A stretch of 64,000 nucleotides of DNA from Hwanghaeella sp964350445 (GCA_964350445.1 CAYGKA010000005.1:73145-137144), one strand, 5' to 3'; counted from the first letter of the stretch, positions 43,464-54,106 are shown. Numbers and translations: made by a program. The notes: generated from the sequence alone by a model not told the origin.

Positions 43464-44993
43464 CTACATGACGGCACCGATTTGCCACGGAATGAACTCG
43501 TCATCTCCGAAACCGAGTGCTTCGGACTTTGTTTGGCTGCCTGATGCCACTTCCAGGATGCGGTTGAAAACCTGCTCGCCCATCTCTTCGATGGTGGCGT
43601 CGCCGTCCACGACTTGCCCGCAATTGATGTCCATGTCCTCGTCCATGCGGCGATACATGGCGGTGTTCGTGGCCAGCTTCAGGCTGGGCGACGGCTTGCA
43701 GCCATAGACGGACCCGCGGCCTGTCGTGAAGCAAACCACATTGGCGCCGGAAGCGACCTGACCTGTGATGGAGCAGGGGTCGTAACCCGGGCTGTCCATG
43801 AAGACGAAACCCTTTTCCCGAACTGGTTCGCCGTATCTGTAGACATCGGTCAGGTTGGTGGTGCCGCCCTTGGCGGCCGCGCCCAGCGACTTCTCGAGGA
43901 TGGTCGTAAGGCCACCCTTCTTGTTGCCGGGTGAGGGGTTGTTGTCCATCGAACCGCTGTTGATGCGCGTGTAGTTTTCCCACCACTCGATACGGTCCAC
44001 CAGTTTCTGGCCGACGGCCTCGGAAACCGCACGCCGGGTCAACAAGTGTTCGGCACCGTAAATCTCAGGCGTTTCGCTCAAGATCGCCGTTCCGCCGTGC
44101 CGGACCAAAAGGTCGGCGGCGGCCCCCAGGGACGGGTTGGCGGTGATTCCGGAATAAGCGTCGGACCCGCCGCATTGCAGGGCCAGGGTCAGATGGCTGG
44201 CAGGGACGGTCTGGCGCTTGAAAGCATTGGCCGCCGGCAGCATTTCCCGGATCATGTCGACGCCCCGGGCGACGGTCTTCCGCGTGCCGCCGGTGTCCTG
44301 GATCGTCATGGTCTGAAAATTAGGGCCGAGTTTGATATTGTACGCGTCCAGCAGGAAGTCGATCTGATTGACCTCGCAGCCCAGGCCCACCATCAGGATG
44401 CCGGCGAAATTGGGGTGCTGGGCAAAGCCCCACAAGACCCTCTGAAGGTTTGCATAACCGTCGCCCGAATTAGCCATGCCGCAGCCGGTCGAGTGCACGA
44501 AGGACACGACGCCGTCAATATTCGGGTATTTCTCCAATTCCTCTTTCGGAAAGGATTCCGCGATATAGCGCGCCACCGTGGCGGAGCAGTTCACGCTGGT
44601 GAGGATGCCGATATAGTTGCGCGTACCGACGGAGCCGTTGGACCGCACGAAGCCTTGGAAATTCGCCACCGCATCACCGGTGAAATACTGCGTCGGCCGT
44701 TTGTCCTGGCAGAAAGCGAAATCCCGATCGAAGCTGCGGAACTCGGCATTGTCCGTATGGACATGTTCGCCGGCGCCGATGTCGCGCATCGCGAAAGCGA
44801 TGATTTGGTTGTACTTGCGGATCGGCTCGTCCTTCGCAATCGGCCGCGTCGCAATTTTATGGCCGGCCGGGACGTGCGATGCCGTGGTGACGCCTTCACC
44901 GGGTATTTCGGTTTCTGGAAGGATATCCGCGCGCGCCACAATCACGTTGTCGGCACCGTTCAGTCGGATGGTCAGTTGTTCCTTTCCGGCCAT
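43464..44993 (-). CDS. UxaA/GarD-family sugar-acid dehydratase
   Basis: This sugar-acid dehydratase of the altronate/galactarate dehydratase family has 509 residues: an N-terminal SAF domain (about 1-95) and a large catalytic domain with LQCGGSDAYSGITANPSLG and a C-terminal PWQIGAVM. I chose the ATG at 44993 with GGGAG upstream; the frame is open further. It is divergent from an SDR/FAH-hydrolase operon, the layout of 6-deoxy-sugar-acid (fuconate-type) catabolism, so L-fuconate or a related aldonate is a possible substrate; altronate is the other candidate. Confidence 0.88.
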   Translation of the reverse strand: MAGKEQLTIRLNGADNVIVARADILPETEIPGEGVTTASHVPAGHKIATRPIAKDEPIRKYNQIIAFAMRDIGAGEHVHTDNAEFRSFDRDFAFCQDKRPTQYFTGDAVANFQGFVRSNGSVGTRNYIGILTSVNCSATVARYIAESFPKEELEKYPNIDGVVSFVHSTGCGMANSGDGYANLQRVLWGFAQHPNFAGILMVGLGCEVNQIDFLLDAYNIKLGPNFQTMTIQDTGGTRKTVARGVDMIREMLPAANAFKRQTVPASHLTLALQCGGSDAYSGITANPSLGAAADLLVRHGGTAILSETPEIYGAEHLLTRRAVSEAVGQKLVDRIEWWENYTRINSGSMDNNPSPGNKKGGLTTILEKSLGAAAKGGTTNLTDVYRYGEPVREKGFVFMDSPGYDPCSITGQVASGANVVCFTTGRGSVYGCKPSPSLKLATNTAMYRRMDEDMDINCGQVVDGDATIEEMGEQVFNRILEVASGSQTKSEALGFGDDEFIPWQIGAVM

Positions 44994-45033
44994 AATCTTT
45001 CTCCCTGGGAAGGCTTGAGTGTGCTTGGCGCAC

Positions 45034-45048
45034 AGTTGTCTGACAACT
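45034..45048. promoter_or_regulatory. Candidate GntR (FCD/FadR-type) operator
   Basis: AGTTGTC-T-GACAACT is a perfect 15-bp inverted repeat between the divergent uxaA-like gene (start 44993) and SDR gene (start 45119). Its core fits the FadR-subfamily consensus TNGTNNNACNA, used by many sugar-acid regulators. No GntR gene is in the window. Confidence 0.65.
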
Positions 45049-45118
45049 ATAGTACCGCTCGCTCGCCCCTCGAACAATCATATCCAAGAGAGGGGCACTT
45101 GTGACATAGGGGAGGAAT

Positions 45119-45856
45119 ATGGCCGGTCGTCTTGCTGGAAAAATTTGTCTTATCACGGCTGCTGCGAACGGGATCGGACGGGCCTCCGCGGAACTTTTCG
45201 CGTCTGAAGGCGGGCAGGTCATCGCCACCGATGTGAATGAAGACGCGTTGGCCGCCCTTGCCGGAACACCGAACATAGAAACCCGTGTGCTCAATGTCCT
45301 GGATCCGGATGCCATCAACGCCATGGCGCGGGACATCGGCGCGGTCGACGTCCTCTTCAATTGTGCCGGTTTCGTCCATATGGGCGGTATTTTCGAGTGC
45401 GAGGACAAGGACTGGGACTTTTCCTTCGATCTGAACGTCAAGGCCATGTTCCACATGTGCAAGGCCTTCCTCCCCAAGATGGTTGAGGCGGGCGGCGGCA
45501 GCATCGTCAACATGTGCTCGGTCGCGGGCGCCATCACCGGCGCGCCGAACCGGCTTGCCTACGGCGCCAGCAAGGGCGCGGTGCTCGGTCTTACCCGCGC
45601 GCTCGCCGCCGATTTCGTGACGCAGGGAATCCGCGTGAACGCGATCTGCCCGGGCACGGTGGAAACGCCAAGCCTGCAGGACCGGATCGATCAGTCGGGC
45701 GGGGATGTTGCCCGCCAAGCCTTCATCGCGCGTCAACCCATGGGACGTCTGGGCACGGCCGAGGAAATCGCAAAACTGGCGCTGTACCTGGCTTCCGACG
45801 ATTCCAGCTACACAACCGGCCAACCCTACATCGTTGACGGCGGTTGGTGCATCTAG
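45119..45856 (+). CDS. SDR dehydrogenase, 2-keto-3-deoxy-fuconate dehydrogenase-like
   Basis: This 245-residue SDR has AAANGIG (nucleotide binding), FNCAG, catalytic Ser in NMCSVAG and YGASK, and a C-terminal GQPYIVDGGWCI. It resembles 2-keto-3-deoxy-L-fuconate dehydrogenases, and the next gene encodes an FAH-family hydrolase, the partner enzyme of that pathway. GGAGG precedes the ATG. The gene heads a four-gene run (SDR, FAH, HMG-CoA reductase, EamA). Confidence 0.87.
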   Translation: MAGRLAGKICLITAAANGIGRASAELFASEGGQVIATDVNEDALAALAGTPNIETRVLNVLDPDAINAMARDIGAVDVLFNCAGFVHMGGIFECEDKDWDFSFDLNVKAMFHMCKAFLPKMVEAGGGSIVNMCSVAGAITGAPNRLAYGASKGAVLGLTRALAADFVTQGIRVNAICPGTVETPSLQDRIDQSGGDVARQAFIARQPMGRLGTAEEIAKLALYLASDDSSYTTGQPYIVDGGWCI

Positions 45857-45897
45857 GCCAGACCGCCACAAATTGAACAAATACGGAGGAGATTGAA

Positions 45898-46746
45898 ATG
45901 AAGCTGCTGCGCTATGGTGAAGCCGGCTCCGAAAAGCCCGGGATGTTGGATGCGGACGGCAATATCCGCGATTTGTCGGGTGTCGTCGCCGATATCGACG
46001 GGGCGCTGTTCTCCGGCCCGGACATGGACAAGCTCCGTGCGCTTGATCCGGCCAGCCTGCCGCGCGTAGACGGAAATCCGCGTATCGGCCCCTGCGTCGC
46101 GAACGTGCCGAAGTTCATCTGCGTCGGCCTGAACTATACAGACCACGCCGCGGAAACCGGGCAGCCGATGCCGTCCCATCCCCTCATCTTCGCAAAAGCG
46201 ACCAGCGCCATTGTGGGTCCGGACGACGACGTGGTCATTCCGCGTGGGTCCGAAAAGTCCGATTGGGAAGTCGAACTGGCTATCGTCATCGGCAAGAAGG
46301 CGTCCTACGTTTCGGAAGAAGAGGCGTTGGACTGCATCGCCGGATACTGCATCGCCAACGACGTGTCCGAGCGCAGCTTCCAATTCGACTATGCCGGTCA
46401 GTGGACCAAAGGAAAAAGCAGTGACACTTTCGGTCCGATCGGGCCGTGGCTGGTGACGCCGGACGAAGTGCCGGACCCCCATGACCTGAAGATGTACTGC
46501 GCCGTCAACGGCCATCGCTACCAGGACGGCAGCACGAACACCATGTTCTTCAAGGTCGCCCATCAGATCAGCCATATCAGCGAATTCATGACGCTGATGC
46601 CGGGCGATATCATTTCCACCGGTACGCCCCCGGGCGTCGGCGCGGGACAGAAGCCCCAGGTGTTCTTGAAGCCGGGTGACGTCATGGAACTGGGAATCGA
46701 AGGTCTCGGCACGCAGCGCCAGACCTGCGTCGCCTGGTCCCGTTAG
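45898..46746 (+). CDS. Fumarylacetoacetate hydrolase-family hydrolase (2,4-diketo-3-deoxy-fuconate hydrolase-like)
   Basis: This FAH-fold C-C hydrolase has 282 residues; metal ligands are visible in DWEVELAIVIG (two Glu) and ANDVSER (Asp), with GLNYTDHA and TPPGVG loops. FAH-family enzymes paired with an SDR split 2,4-diketo-3-deoxy-L-fuconate to pyruvate and lactate, or act as ureidoglycolate lyase-like enzymes. It follows the SDR by 41 bp with an AGGAGA site. Confidence 0.88.
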   Translation: MKLLRYGEAGSEKPGMLDADGNIRDLSGVVADIDGALFSGPDMDKLRALDPASLPRVDGNPRIGPCVANVPKFICVGLNYTDHAAETGQPMPSHPLIFAKATSAIVGPDDDVVIPRGSEKSDWEVELAIVIGKKASYVSEEEALDCIAGYCIANDVSERSFQFDYAGQWTKGKSSDTFGPIGPWLVTPDEVPDPHDLKMYCAVNGHRYQDGSTNTMFFKVAHQISHISEFMTLMPGDIISTGTPPGVGAGQKPQVFLKPGDVMELGIEGLGTQRQTCVAWSR

Positions 46747-46761
46747 GAACTGGGGGTAAAC

Positions 46762-48042
<1,281 letters not shown>

Positions 48043-48056
48043 CCGCGGCATCCGAC

Positions 48057-48992
48057 GTGACAGAGGCTTCGGCCAATGCAACTGCGCTAGGCCAATATCC
48101 ACTCCGTGCCGCGGGATGGATGTTCGGTGCCTTGGTGTCTTTCAGCACGCTGGCCGTCGCTGCCAGAAACGTGTCGGAAGAGCTGGATACCTTTCAGCTG
48201 ATGTTCTTCCGCAGCGTGATCATGTTGGCCCTGGTTGTGGCCATTGGGGCGTTGTCTCCCGGCGGGCTCGGTCAGTTTCGGACCAAGAACCTGAAAGGCC
48301 ACCTGGCCAGGAACTGCGCCCATTTCGTCGGTCAATTCGGCTGGTTCTTCGGCGTCGCCGCGATTCCCCTGGCTCAGGTTGTCGCGATCGAGTTCACGAC
48401 CCCGCTATGGATCGGCGTCTTCGCTCCCTTCTTGTTGGCTGAGCGGATGACCGTCGTTCGAGGGCTTGTTCTGCTGGCCGGGTTCAGCGGCGTTCTGGTG
48501 GTCGTCCGGCCTTGGGAGGCGGACCTGGAGGCGGGATCCGTCGCTGTGATGGTCGCGGCGGTGGGGTTCGCGCTGTCGATGATCGCGACCAAGCGTCTGA
48601 CCCGGTCGGACAGCGTTTTGTGCATCCTGTTCTATATGGGCCTGATGCAGGCGCCGATGGGGCTTCTGCCGGCCTTGGCGGGCGGCTGGGTCGTGCCGAG
48701 CACGGAAGTCTGGGCGTGGATGCTGATGGTTTCCGTCTGCGGGATGACGGCGCATTTCTGCCTCGCCAAAGCCTTGGCGTCCGCCGATGCGCTGGTCGTC
48801 GCTCCGATGGATTATCTGCGTCTGCCGGTCTTCGCTGCGGTGGGGTATGTCTTTTTCTCGGAAACCGTCGGGATTGAAGTGGTCCTCGGCGGATTGGTGA
48901 TCTTGAGCAGCAATTGGCTTAATACCTGGCTTGAAGCGCGACGGACACGGCGCGCCAGGGCGGAACTGGCGGCGGAAGTCGCCGGGCCCTAG
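48057..48992 (+). CDS. EamA/DMT-family transporter
   Basis: This drug/metabolite transporter has 311 residues, ten predicted helices in two EamA repeats and a basic C-terminal tail (LEARRTRRARAE). The GTG start lies 14 bp after the HMG-CoA reductase stop, so it probably belongs to the same operon, perhaps as exporter or importer of the pathway metabolite. The divergent palindrome downstream (49008) ends the unit. Confidence 0.87.
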   Translation: MTEASANATALGQYPLRAAGWMFGALVSFSTLAVAARNVSEELDTFQLMFFRSVIMLALVVAIGALSPGGLGQFRTKNLKGHLARNCAHFVGQFGWFFGVAAIPLAQVVAIEFTTPLWIGVFAPFLLAERMTVVRGLVLLAGFSGVLVVVRPWEADLEAGSVAVMVAAVGFALSMIATKRLTRSDSVLCILFYMGLMQAPMGLLPALAGGWVVPSTEVWAWMLMVSVCGMTAHFCLAKALASADALVVAPMDYLRLPVFAAVGYVFFSETVGIEVVLGGLVILSSNWLNTWLEARRTRRARAELAAEVAGP

Positions 48993-49007
48993 TAGGCCAA
49001 AATGCGA

Positions 49008-49031
49008 AGGGCCGCCCCATGGGGCGGCCCT
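49008..49031. terminator. Palindromic bidirectional terminator
   Basis: AGGGCCGCCCC, AT, GGGGCGGCCCT is a perfect 11-bp stem between the convergent EamA gene and cspA. The flanks contain short A and T runs, so it can act on both strands. Confidence 0.8.
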
Positions 49032-49054
49032 CACAAAACCGTCAAACGCAGAAT

Positions 49055-49258
49055 TTACAGCGCCTTCAAGTCGACCGCTTTCGGACCGCGCGGTTCAGCT
49101 TTGATTTCGAAGCTGACACGCTGGCCTTCGTTCAGCGAGCTCATGCCGGCCTGTTCGACAGCGGAGATGTGGACGAATACGTCCTTCGAGCCGTCTTCGG
49201 GCTGGATGAAGCCGAAGCCTTTGGTCGTGTTGAAGAATTTTACCGTACCGGTAGCCAT
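49055..49258 (-). CDS. cspA: Cold-shock domain protein CspA
   Basis: This 67-residue nucleic-acid chaperone has RNP1 KGFGFIQPED and RNP2 DVFVHIS. A GAAGGG site lies before the ATG. The approximately 280 bases upstream (49259-49539) hold no gene and probably include a long 5' leader, as is common for cold-shock genes; no leader structure was proved. Confidence 0.95.
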   Translation of the reverse strand: MATGTVKFFNTTKGFGFIQPEDGSKDVFVHISAVEQAGMSSLNEGQRVSFEIKAEPRGPKAVDLKAL

Positions 49259-49539
49259 TTTTAGTACCCTTCACTGATCGTTCACCGTAGTCACCCGCGG
49301 GATGCATCTACATCCGGACGGGGTGCAACGCTTGGCATTCTGTGTGGGGAGTTGGTATCGCGCTGCGGCGCAACTTACTCGTCCTGCGTCCTGCGGCAGC
49401 GATGTCACGTCTGGAGGTATGCGCCAGCTAGAAAAAAGACGCAAGAGAATTTGCTTAGAAGTTCTTGTTTCCTGGCAACCGCTTGGACCTGACTGCCGCC
49501 GAAAAATATCGCTAAATGATCGTGTCTTCGAAATGCAAA

Positions 49540-49567
49540 CGGGCGGTGCTCATGTAAGCACCGCCCG
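49540..49567 (-). terminator. Terminator hairpin after the VPLPA-CTERM gene
   Basis: CGGGCGGTGCT and AGCACCGCCCG (loop CATGTA) form a perfect 11-bp stem 40 bp past the minus-strand stop, with T-rich sequence on both sides. Confidence 0.75.
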
Positions 49568-49606
49568 ATTTTTGTTGTCTCGACGGTCTATGAAGCCGCC
49601 CCGATA

Positions 49607-50467
49607 CTACGCCGCGTGGCGTCGTTTACGCCAACCGAGCATCCCGAAAATGCCGAGGCCCGCGGCAGCCAGCGGCAACGCCGCGGGAACCGGAACCGTG
49701 GTGACCGCATTCGTACCGAACACTGTCAGATGGCTGAAGCCCTGGTCGTTCCCGCCGTTGAAGTAGACGGACATGAACTTGTCCGTGAAAGCGGACAACT
49801 CGGCGTAATTCTCCACGAAGGTTTGGTAATTCTTACCGATCTTCTGGGTGTATTCGAGCTCGCCGTCGTTCACATTGAACAGCGCTTCGGCCACTTGCTC
49901 GAAATAATACCCGACCGTGTTGAACACGACGAGATCGGACAAGGTAATCGCGGAGGGGCCACCCAAGTCGATGAATGCCGTGTTGTTTCCAGTCTTGATT
50001 GCGAATCCAAGGATTTTGCCCGCGTCCAGATCGGTGCTGCCATCGACATACCAATTGCCGCGATAGTTTGCTCCGGGCGTGAAAGTGTTTCCCGTGCCGT
50101 TTACGGCGACCGTTACCGAGATACCGGCGCTCCGTGAACCGACATCCAGTTGGACAGCGCCATTTTCACCAAGACCGGAACTGGAATCTCGCTTGTCCCA
50201 GAACTCCACATCGGAATATCCGAACAATTCGCTGAACGCTCCGGCTTCCGTTGACGGGCTATTGTCTGTTTTGCCGGTAATGATCAACTGGCCGGTATCG
50301 GGGTCGTAGTAGCCGACTTTGATCTTCGCCGCGACATCGACGAAATCGTTGGCGCCGGTTCCGATCTCGGGACCGAGAATGGCCGCGTTCGCGCCTACGG
50401 ACAGCAACACGGCCGAAACGGTGGCCGATGCCTAAACAAAGCGTCGAAGCGACCTCATAAAAGACAT
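49607..50467 (-). pseudogene. VPLPA-CTERM sorting-signal surface protein, signal peptide interrupted by amber codon
   Basis: The reading frame from 50410 encodes a secreted Gly/Asn-rich protein ending in VPVPAALPLAAAGLGIFG-MLGWRKRR, the VPLPA-CTERM anchor found in exosortase-bearing Alphaproteobacteria. A normal start exists upstream at 50467 (ATG, with GAGGA before it; second ATG at 50458), giving a basic MSFMRSLRRFV, but a TAG at 50432-50434 stops it before the hydrophobic signal core ASATVSAVLLSVGANAA. One base change would restore a full 286-residue protein. Translation from the internal GTG at 50410 would lack a usable signal. Either a real nonsense mutation, a sequencing error, or amber readthrough. 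Confidence 0.75.
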
Positions 50468-50788
50468 GGAAACATCCTCTGAAACAAAAAGGGCATCGAC
50501 GTATCGTCGTTACGTTCTTGAAAAACGTCCAAGCACGCACTCTCGTCGGCACAGTTACATTCGCGCACGGTGATAGAAGGGGTGTCGGAAGTCATCCTTC
50601 AAGACGGTCGGCGCAAAGCATGTGAACCAGTGTTCATATTATCAATAGGTATTGCGCGAATGTTAATCTACTGGATGGCTGTTTTAGAATACACGCTGCT
50701 CATGTTGGGGTCGATTGTGTGCATCTGTGGGGTGTGTGGTATTGCGCCACTAACTGCAACTTGTTGAAAAGAAGCAATTATCAAAGAA
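50468..50788. other. Intergenic region without a gene
   Basis: About 320 bp with lower GC than the genes and no credible coding frame. It must hold the minus-strand promoter of the VPLPA-CTERM gene; a CGACG-TAT-CGTCG palindrome sits at 50497-50509, 30 bp upstream of that start. Confidence 0.5.
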
Positions 50789-50821
50789 ACCGGCCGGTCC
50801 GCGCAATGCGAACCGACCGGT
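50789..50821 (-). terminator. Terminator of the aldehyde dehydrogenase/ALS operon
   Basis: On the minus transcript a 14-bp stem (ACCGGTCGGTTCGC pairing with GCGGACCGGCCGGT, two U-G wobbles, loop ATTGC) is followed by TTTCTTTG. A second imperfect hairpin (50829-50868) lies between it and the stop. Confidence 0.75.
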
Positions 50822-50866
50822 AAAATTGAAAGCCGGCCCAGACCGTTCGAACGGCCCGGTTTGGCT

Positions 50867-52531
50867 TTAGATTTGAACCTGAACGTTGCCGAGTCGCTCG
50901 GTCAGCTTCATGTTTTCGGCATAGTCGACCGGAACGGCGATCAGGGCGGGCCCATCCTGCTTGAAGGCTTCTTCAAGCGCCGGAAGGACGCCGTCTGCCG
51001 ACGTCACTTCCGTTCCCCACATGCCAAAGCTCTTGGCCAGCATGGTGAAGTCCGGATTGGTGAATTTCAGGTCGGAGTGGCGGCCGTTGAAGCCGTTCTG
51101 CTGCTTCCACTTGATCAGGCCGTATTCGCCGTCGCACCAAACCATGGCAACAATGTTCAGCTTCTTGCGAACGGCCGTTTCAAGGTCCTGCACGTTCATC
51201 ATGAAACCGGCATCGCCGCTGATCGACAGCACCTTGCGATCGGGGAAGGCCATTTTGGCGCCGATCGAACCGGGCATTGCGAAGCCCATGGTGCAGAAGC
51301 CGTTGGAAATCAGGCAGGTGTTGGGTTCCTGGCACTGGTAGTAGCGGGAAATCCACATTTTATGGGCGCCGACATCGCTGAGCAGAATGTCATGCGGCCC
51401 CATGAACTGCCGAACGTCGTGCAGAATTTTCTGCGGCTTCACGGGATGAGCCGTATCGTCTTTTTCCGCCTGGAAGTCTTTCCACATCGTGTCGCGCAAT
51501 TCCTTGCGCATGCCGATGTCGAACAGCGGAAGCTTGCCCGCGAAGCGGTCGTTGACGAGTTCGTTCATCTGCCACAAGGAATCCGCAAGGTCACCGATGA
51601 CTTCCACATCGGCCGGATAATCGCGGTCCACCTCCGCCGGCCAGAAGTCGATATGGATGATTTTCTTGTTTTCCTTCTGGGTGCGGTTCCAAGCGCTCGG
51701 CGCATACTCGACGAGGTCATAGCCGCAGGAAATGACGAGATCCGCATCGTCGAAGGCGAGGTTGTTGTAGTCGCCGCTACCCAAACCCATGGTGAACAGG
51801 CAATGGTCGTCGTCCATCGGGACAGCACCCTTGCCCATGAAGGTATTGACCACGCCGACGCCTAGTTTGTGCGCCAGACGTTGCAACTGCTGCGCGGCGC
51901 GCTTCCGGATGGCGCCGTTACCGGCCAGGATGATCGGCTTTTTCGCTTCCGCGATCATGTCGACCGCTGCGGCGACCGCCTTATGGTCGGCTGCCGGGCG
52001 ACGAACCTTGATCGCCGGCATCGGCTTGTGATCGACCTCTTCCTTGGCGACATCCTCCGGCAATTCGATGACCGTGACGCCGGGCTTTTCCTGTTCGGCG
52101 ATCTTGAAGGCCTTGCGGACGACTTCGGTGATGTTCTTCGCATCGACGATGGACTGCGCCCATTTGCTGATGGGCTTGCACATGGCGATCGAGTCCATGT
52201 TCTGGTGGCTTTCCTTGTGAAGCCGCTTTGTCGATCCCTGTCCGATGATCGCAACGACGGGCGCGCGGTCCATATTCGCGTCCGCCAGGCCGGTGACAAG
52301 GTTCGTGACCCCCGGTCCCAACGTCGCAAGGCAAACACCCGCCTTGCCGGTCAGGCGCCCATAGGCGTCGGCCATGAAGGCGGCGGCCTGTTCGTGGCGG
52401 CACAGAACGAATTCGATCTTGCTGTCGAGCAGCGAAATCATCATATCGGCGTTTTCTTCGCCCGGGACGCCGAAGATGCGTTCCACTCCTTCGGCTTCAA
52501 GGCATTTCACAAAAAGATCAGATGCTTTCAT
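50867..52531 (-). CDS. alsS: Acetolactate synthase-like ThDP enzyme (AlsS type)
   Basis: This thiamine-diphosphate enzyme has 554 residues, with the catalytic Glu in GVPGEENADM, a central FAD/ADP-type domain and a ThDP motif GDAGFMMNVQDLETA ... CDGEYGLI. The C-terminus VPVDYAENMKLTERLG is typical of catabolic AlsS-like acetolactate synthases. No regulatory subunit or acetolactate decarboxylase is adjacent; instead an aldehyde dehydrogenase lies 98 bp upstream on the same strand. GGGGGA precedes the ATG at 52531. Other 2-oxoacid or sulfo-substrates are possible. Confidence 0.85.
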   Translation of the reverse strand: MKASDLFVKCLEAEGVERIFGVPGEENADMMISLLDSKIEFVLCRHEQAAAFMADAYGRLTGKAGVCLATLGPGVTNLVTGLADANMDRAPVVAIIGQGSTKRLHKESHQNMDSIAMCKPISKWAQSIVDAKNITEVVRKAFKIAEQEKPGVTVIELPEDVAKEEVDHKPMPAIKVRRPAADHKAVAAAVDMIAEAKKPIILAGNGAIRKRAAQQLQRLAHKLGVGVVNTFMGKGAVPMDDDHCLFTMGLGSGDYNNLAFDDADLVISCGYDLVEYAPSAWNRTQKENKKIIHIDFWPAEVDRDYPADVEVIGDLADSLWQMNELVNDRFAGKLPLFDIGMRKELRDTMWKDFQAEKDDTAHPVKPQKILHDVRQFMGPHDILLSDVGAHKMWISRYYQCQEPNTCLISNGFCTMGFAMPGSIGAKMAFPDRKVLSISGDAGFMMNVQDLETAVRKKLNIVAMVWCDGEYGLIKWKQQNGFNGRHSDLKFTNPDFTMLAKSFGMWGTEVTSADGVLPALEEAFKQDGPALIAVPVDYAENMKLTERLGNVQVQI

Positions 52532-52629
52532 GGTTTCCCCCATGTCTGGTAAGTGCTGTTCAGCGTTTGTTTTTAAGCGGCCACGTCGATCGTATGCCAC
52601 CGGTTATCGGGTAATCGTCAGGCTGGCGG

Positions 52630-54024
52630 TCAGATAGCGCTGGACCGCATAACCATCATCTTCTCCGTCTGCATTTCATGGATCGTGTAGGGAATTCCCC
52701 CGACCCCATGGCCGGACTGACGGGCGCCTGCGAACGGCATCCAGTCGACCCGGAAGGCCGTGTGGTCGTTGACCATGATCGCCGTGCCGTCCAGGTGCTT
52801 GTAGGCATATAGAGCGGTATCCAGGTTCTGGGTAAAGACTGCGGCCTGGAATGAGACGGGCAGGGAGTTCGCCTGCGCCAAAGCGTCGTCCATGTTGTCA
52901 TAGGAATAGACGCAAATGACCGGACCAAAGATTTCCATTTGCGAGACCCGGACATTTTTCGGCGGGTTCATCAGGATTGTCGGCTGAATCAGGCTGTCGG
53001 ACAGGCGCTCGCCGCCGCAGACCAGTTTCGCGCCCCCGTCCACCGCTTCCTTGATCCATTCCTCGATCCGGTCGGCTTCGGATTTCTTGATGATCGGCCC
53101 AACCTCGGTGTCGGACAGGGTCGGATCGCCAACCTTCATTTTCAACGCCAGTTCGGCCAATCCGTCCGCAAGGTCGCCCGCCACGGCGGCATCGGCGAAG
53201 ACGCGCTGCACGGAAACGCAAACCTGACCCGCGTGATACAGGCCGCCTTTGGCCAAAAGCGGCAGGGACGCCGACATGTCCGCGTCTTTGGCGTAGATCA
53301 CCGGAGCCGCCCCGCCATGCTCAAGCGCGCAGCGGGCGCCCGGCGCCAGTTGCGACCGCAAGCTCCAGCCCACTTTCGCGGACCCGATGAAGCTGAAGAA
53401 CGCAACGCGCTGGTCTGTCACCAGCGCGGTTGAAATCTCGCGGTTTTCCGGCACCACGACTTGGCACCACTCTTCCGGCAGGCCGGCTTCGCGGAGGATG
53501 CTGACGAAGTTGAAGCAGGAAATCGGCGTTGCTTCCGCCGGTTTGACGATGACCGGACATCCGGTCGCCACGGCGGGCGCCACCTGGTGCACGATCAGAT
53601 TGAAGGGATGGTTGAAGGCGCTGACGGCCACCACTACGCCGATCGGTTCGTATTGCGTGAACGCCATGCGGCCGACGGATGCCGCGTTGACGCCCATCGG
53701 AATGACATGGCCGCCTTCGGCCCGGATGACTTCGACGCAGTTTTCGATGCCGTCGGCGGCACGGTCGATTTCCACCAGCGAATCCGGCAGGGGCTTTCCG
53801 CCTTCGCGGGCCGCTTGAAGGGCAAGGTCTTCGCGCCGCTCTTTGATGATTTCCGCAGTCTTGCGCAGAATTTCGATGCGTTTGTGCTTGGGTATCCAGC
53901 CGGACCGGTCGCGGTACAAGCCGTAGGCCGTGGAAAGCGCTTTTTCCACGGTGTTCGCGTCCGCCGACGGAACATTCTGTATGAACGCGCCATCGAATGG
54001 CGCGGTAACTGCCTTTTCGGCCAT
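52630..54024 (-). CDS. NAD(P)-dependent aldehyde dehydrogenase
   Basis: This ALDH-superfamily enzyme has 464 residues, with FNHPFNLIVHQ, catalytic Glu in ALEHGGAAPV and Cys in GQVCVSVQR, and EIFGPVICVY near the C-terminus. I chose the ATG at 54024 with GGGGAG upstream; the frame is open 300 bp further but lacks ALDH similarity. It precedes the AlsS-like gene, so both may process a 2-oxoacid/aldehyde pair. A 15-bp palindrome lies 83 bp upstream. Confidence 0.92.
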   Translation of the reverse strand: MAEKAVTAPFDGAFIQNVPSADANTVEKALSTAYGLYRDRSGWIPKHKRIEILRKTAEIIKERREDLALQAAREGGKPLPDSLVEIDRAADGIENCVEVIRAEGGHVIPMGVNAASVGRMAFTQYEPIGVVVAVSAFNHPFNLIVHQVAPAVATGCPVIVKPAEATPISCFNFVSILREAGLPEEWCQVVVPENREISTALVTDQRVAFFSFIGSAKVGWSLRSQLAPGARCALEHGGAAPVIYAKDADMSASLPLLAKGGLYHAGQVCVSVQRVFADAAVAGDLADGLAELALKMKVGDPTLSDTEVGPIIKKSEADRIEEWIKEAVDGGAKLVCGGERLSDSLIQPTILMNPPKNVRVSQMEIFGPVICVYSYDNMDDALAQANSLPVSFQAAVFTQNLDTALYAYKHLDGTAIMVNDHTAFRVDWMPFAGARQSGHGVGGIPYTIHEMQTEKMMVMRSSAI

Positions 54025-54106
54025 GAGCTTCTCCCCTTCACGGTGCCGACCATCCGCCCACCATCGCAGAAATGGGCGGAATACTAAGGATTCCGGCTTA
54101 TTAGTC

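Noticed and set aside
50570..50767. Small 65-codon hydrophobic frame in the intergenic region
   Set aside because: No ribosome-binding site, no family resemblance and no supporting neighbour; likely chance.
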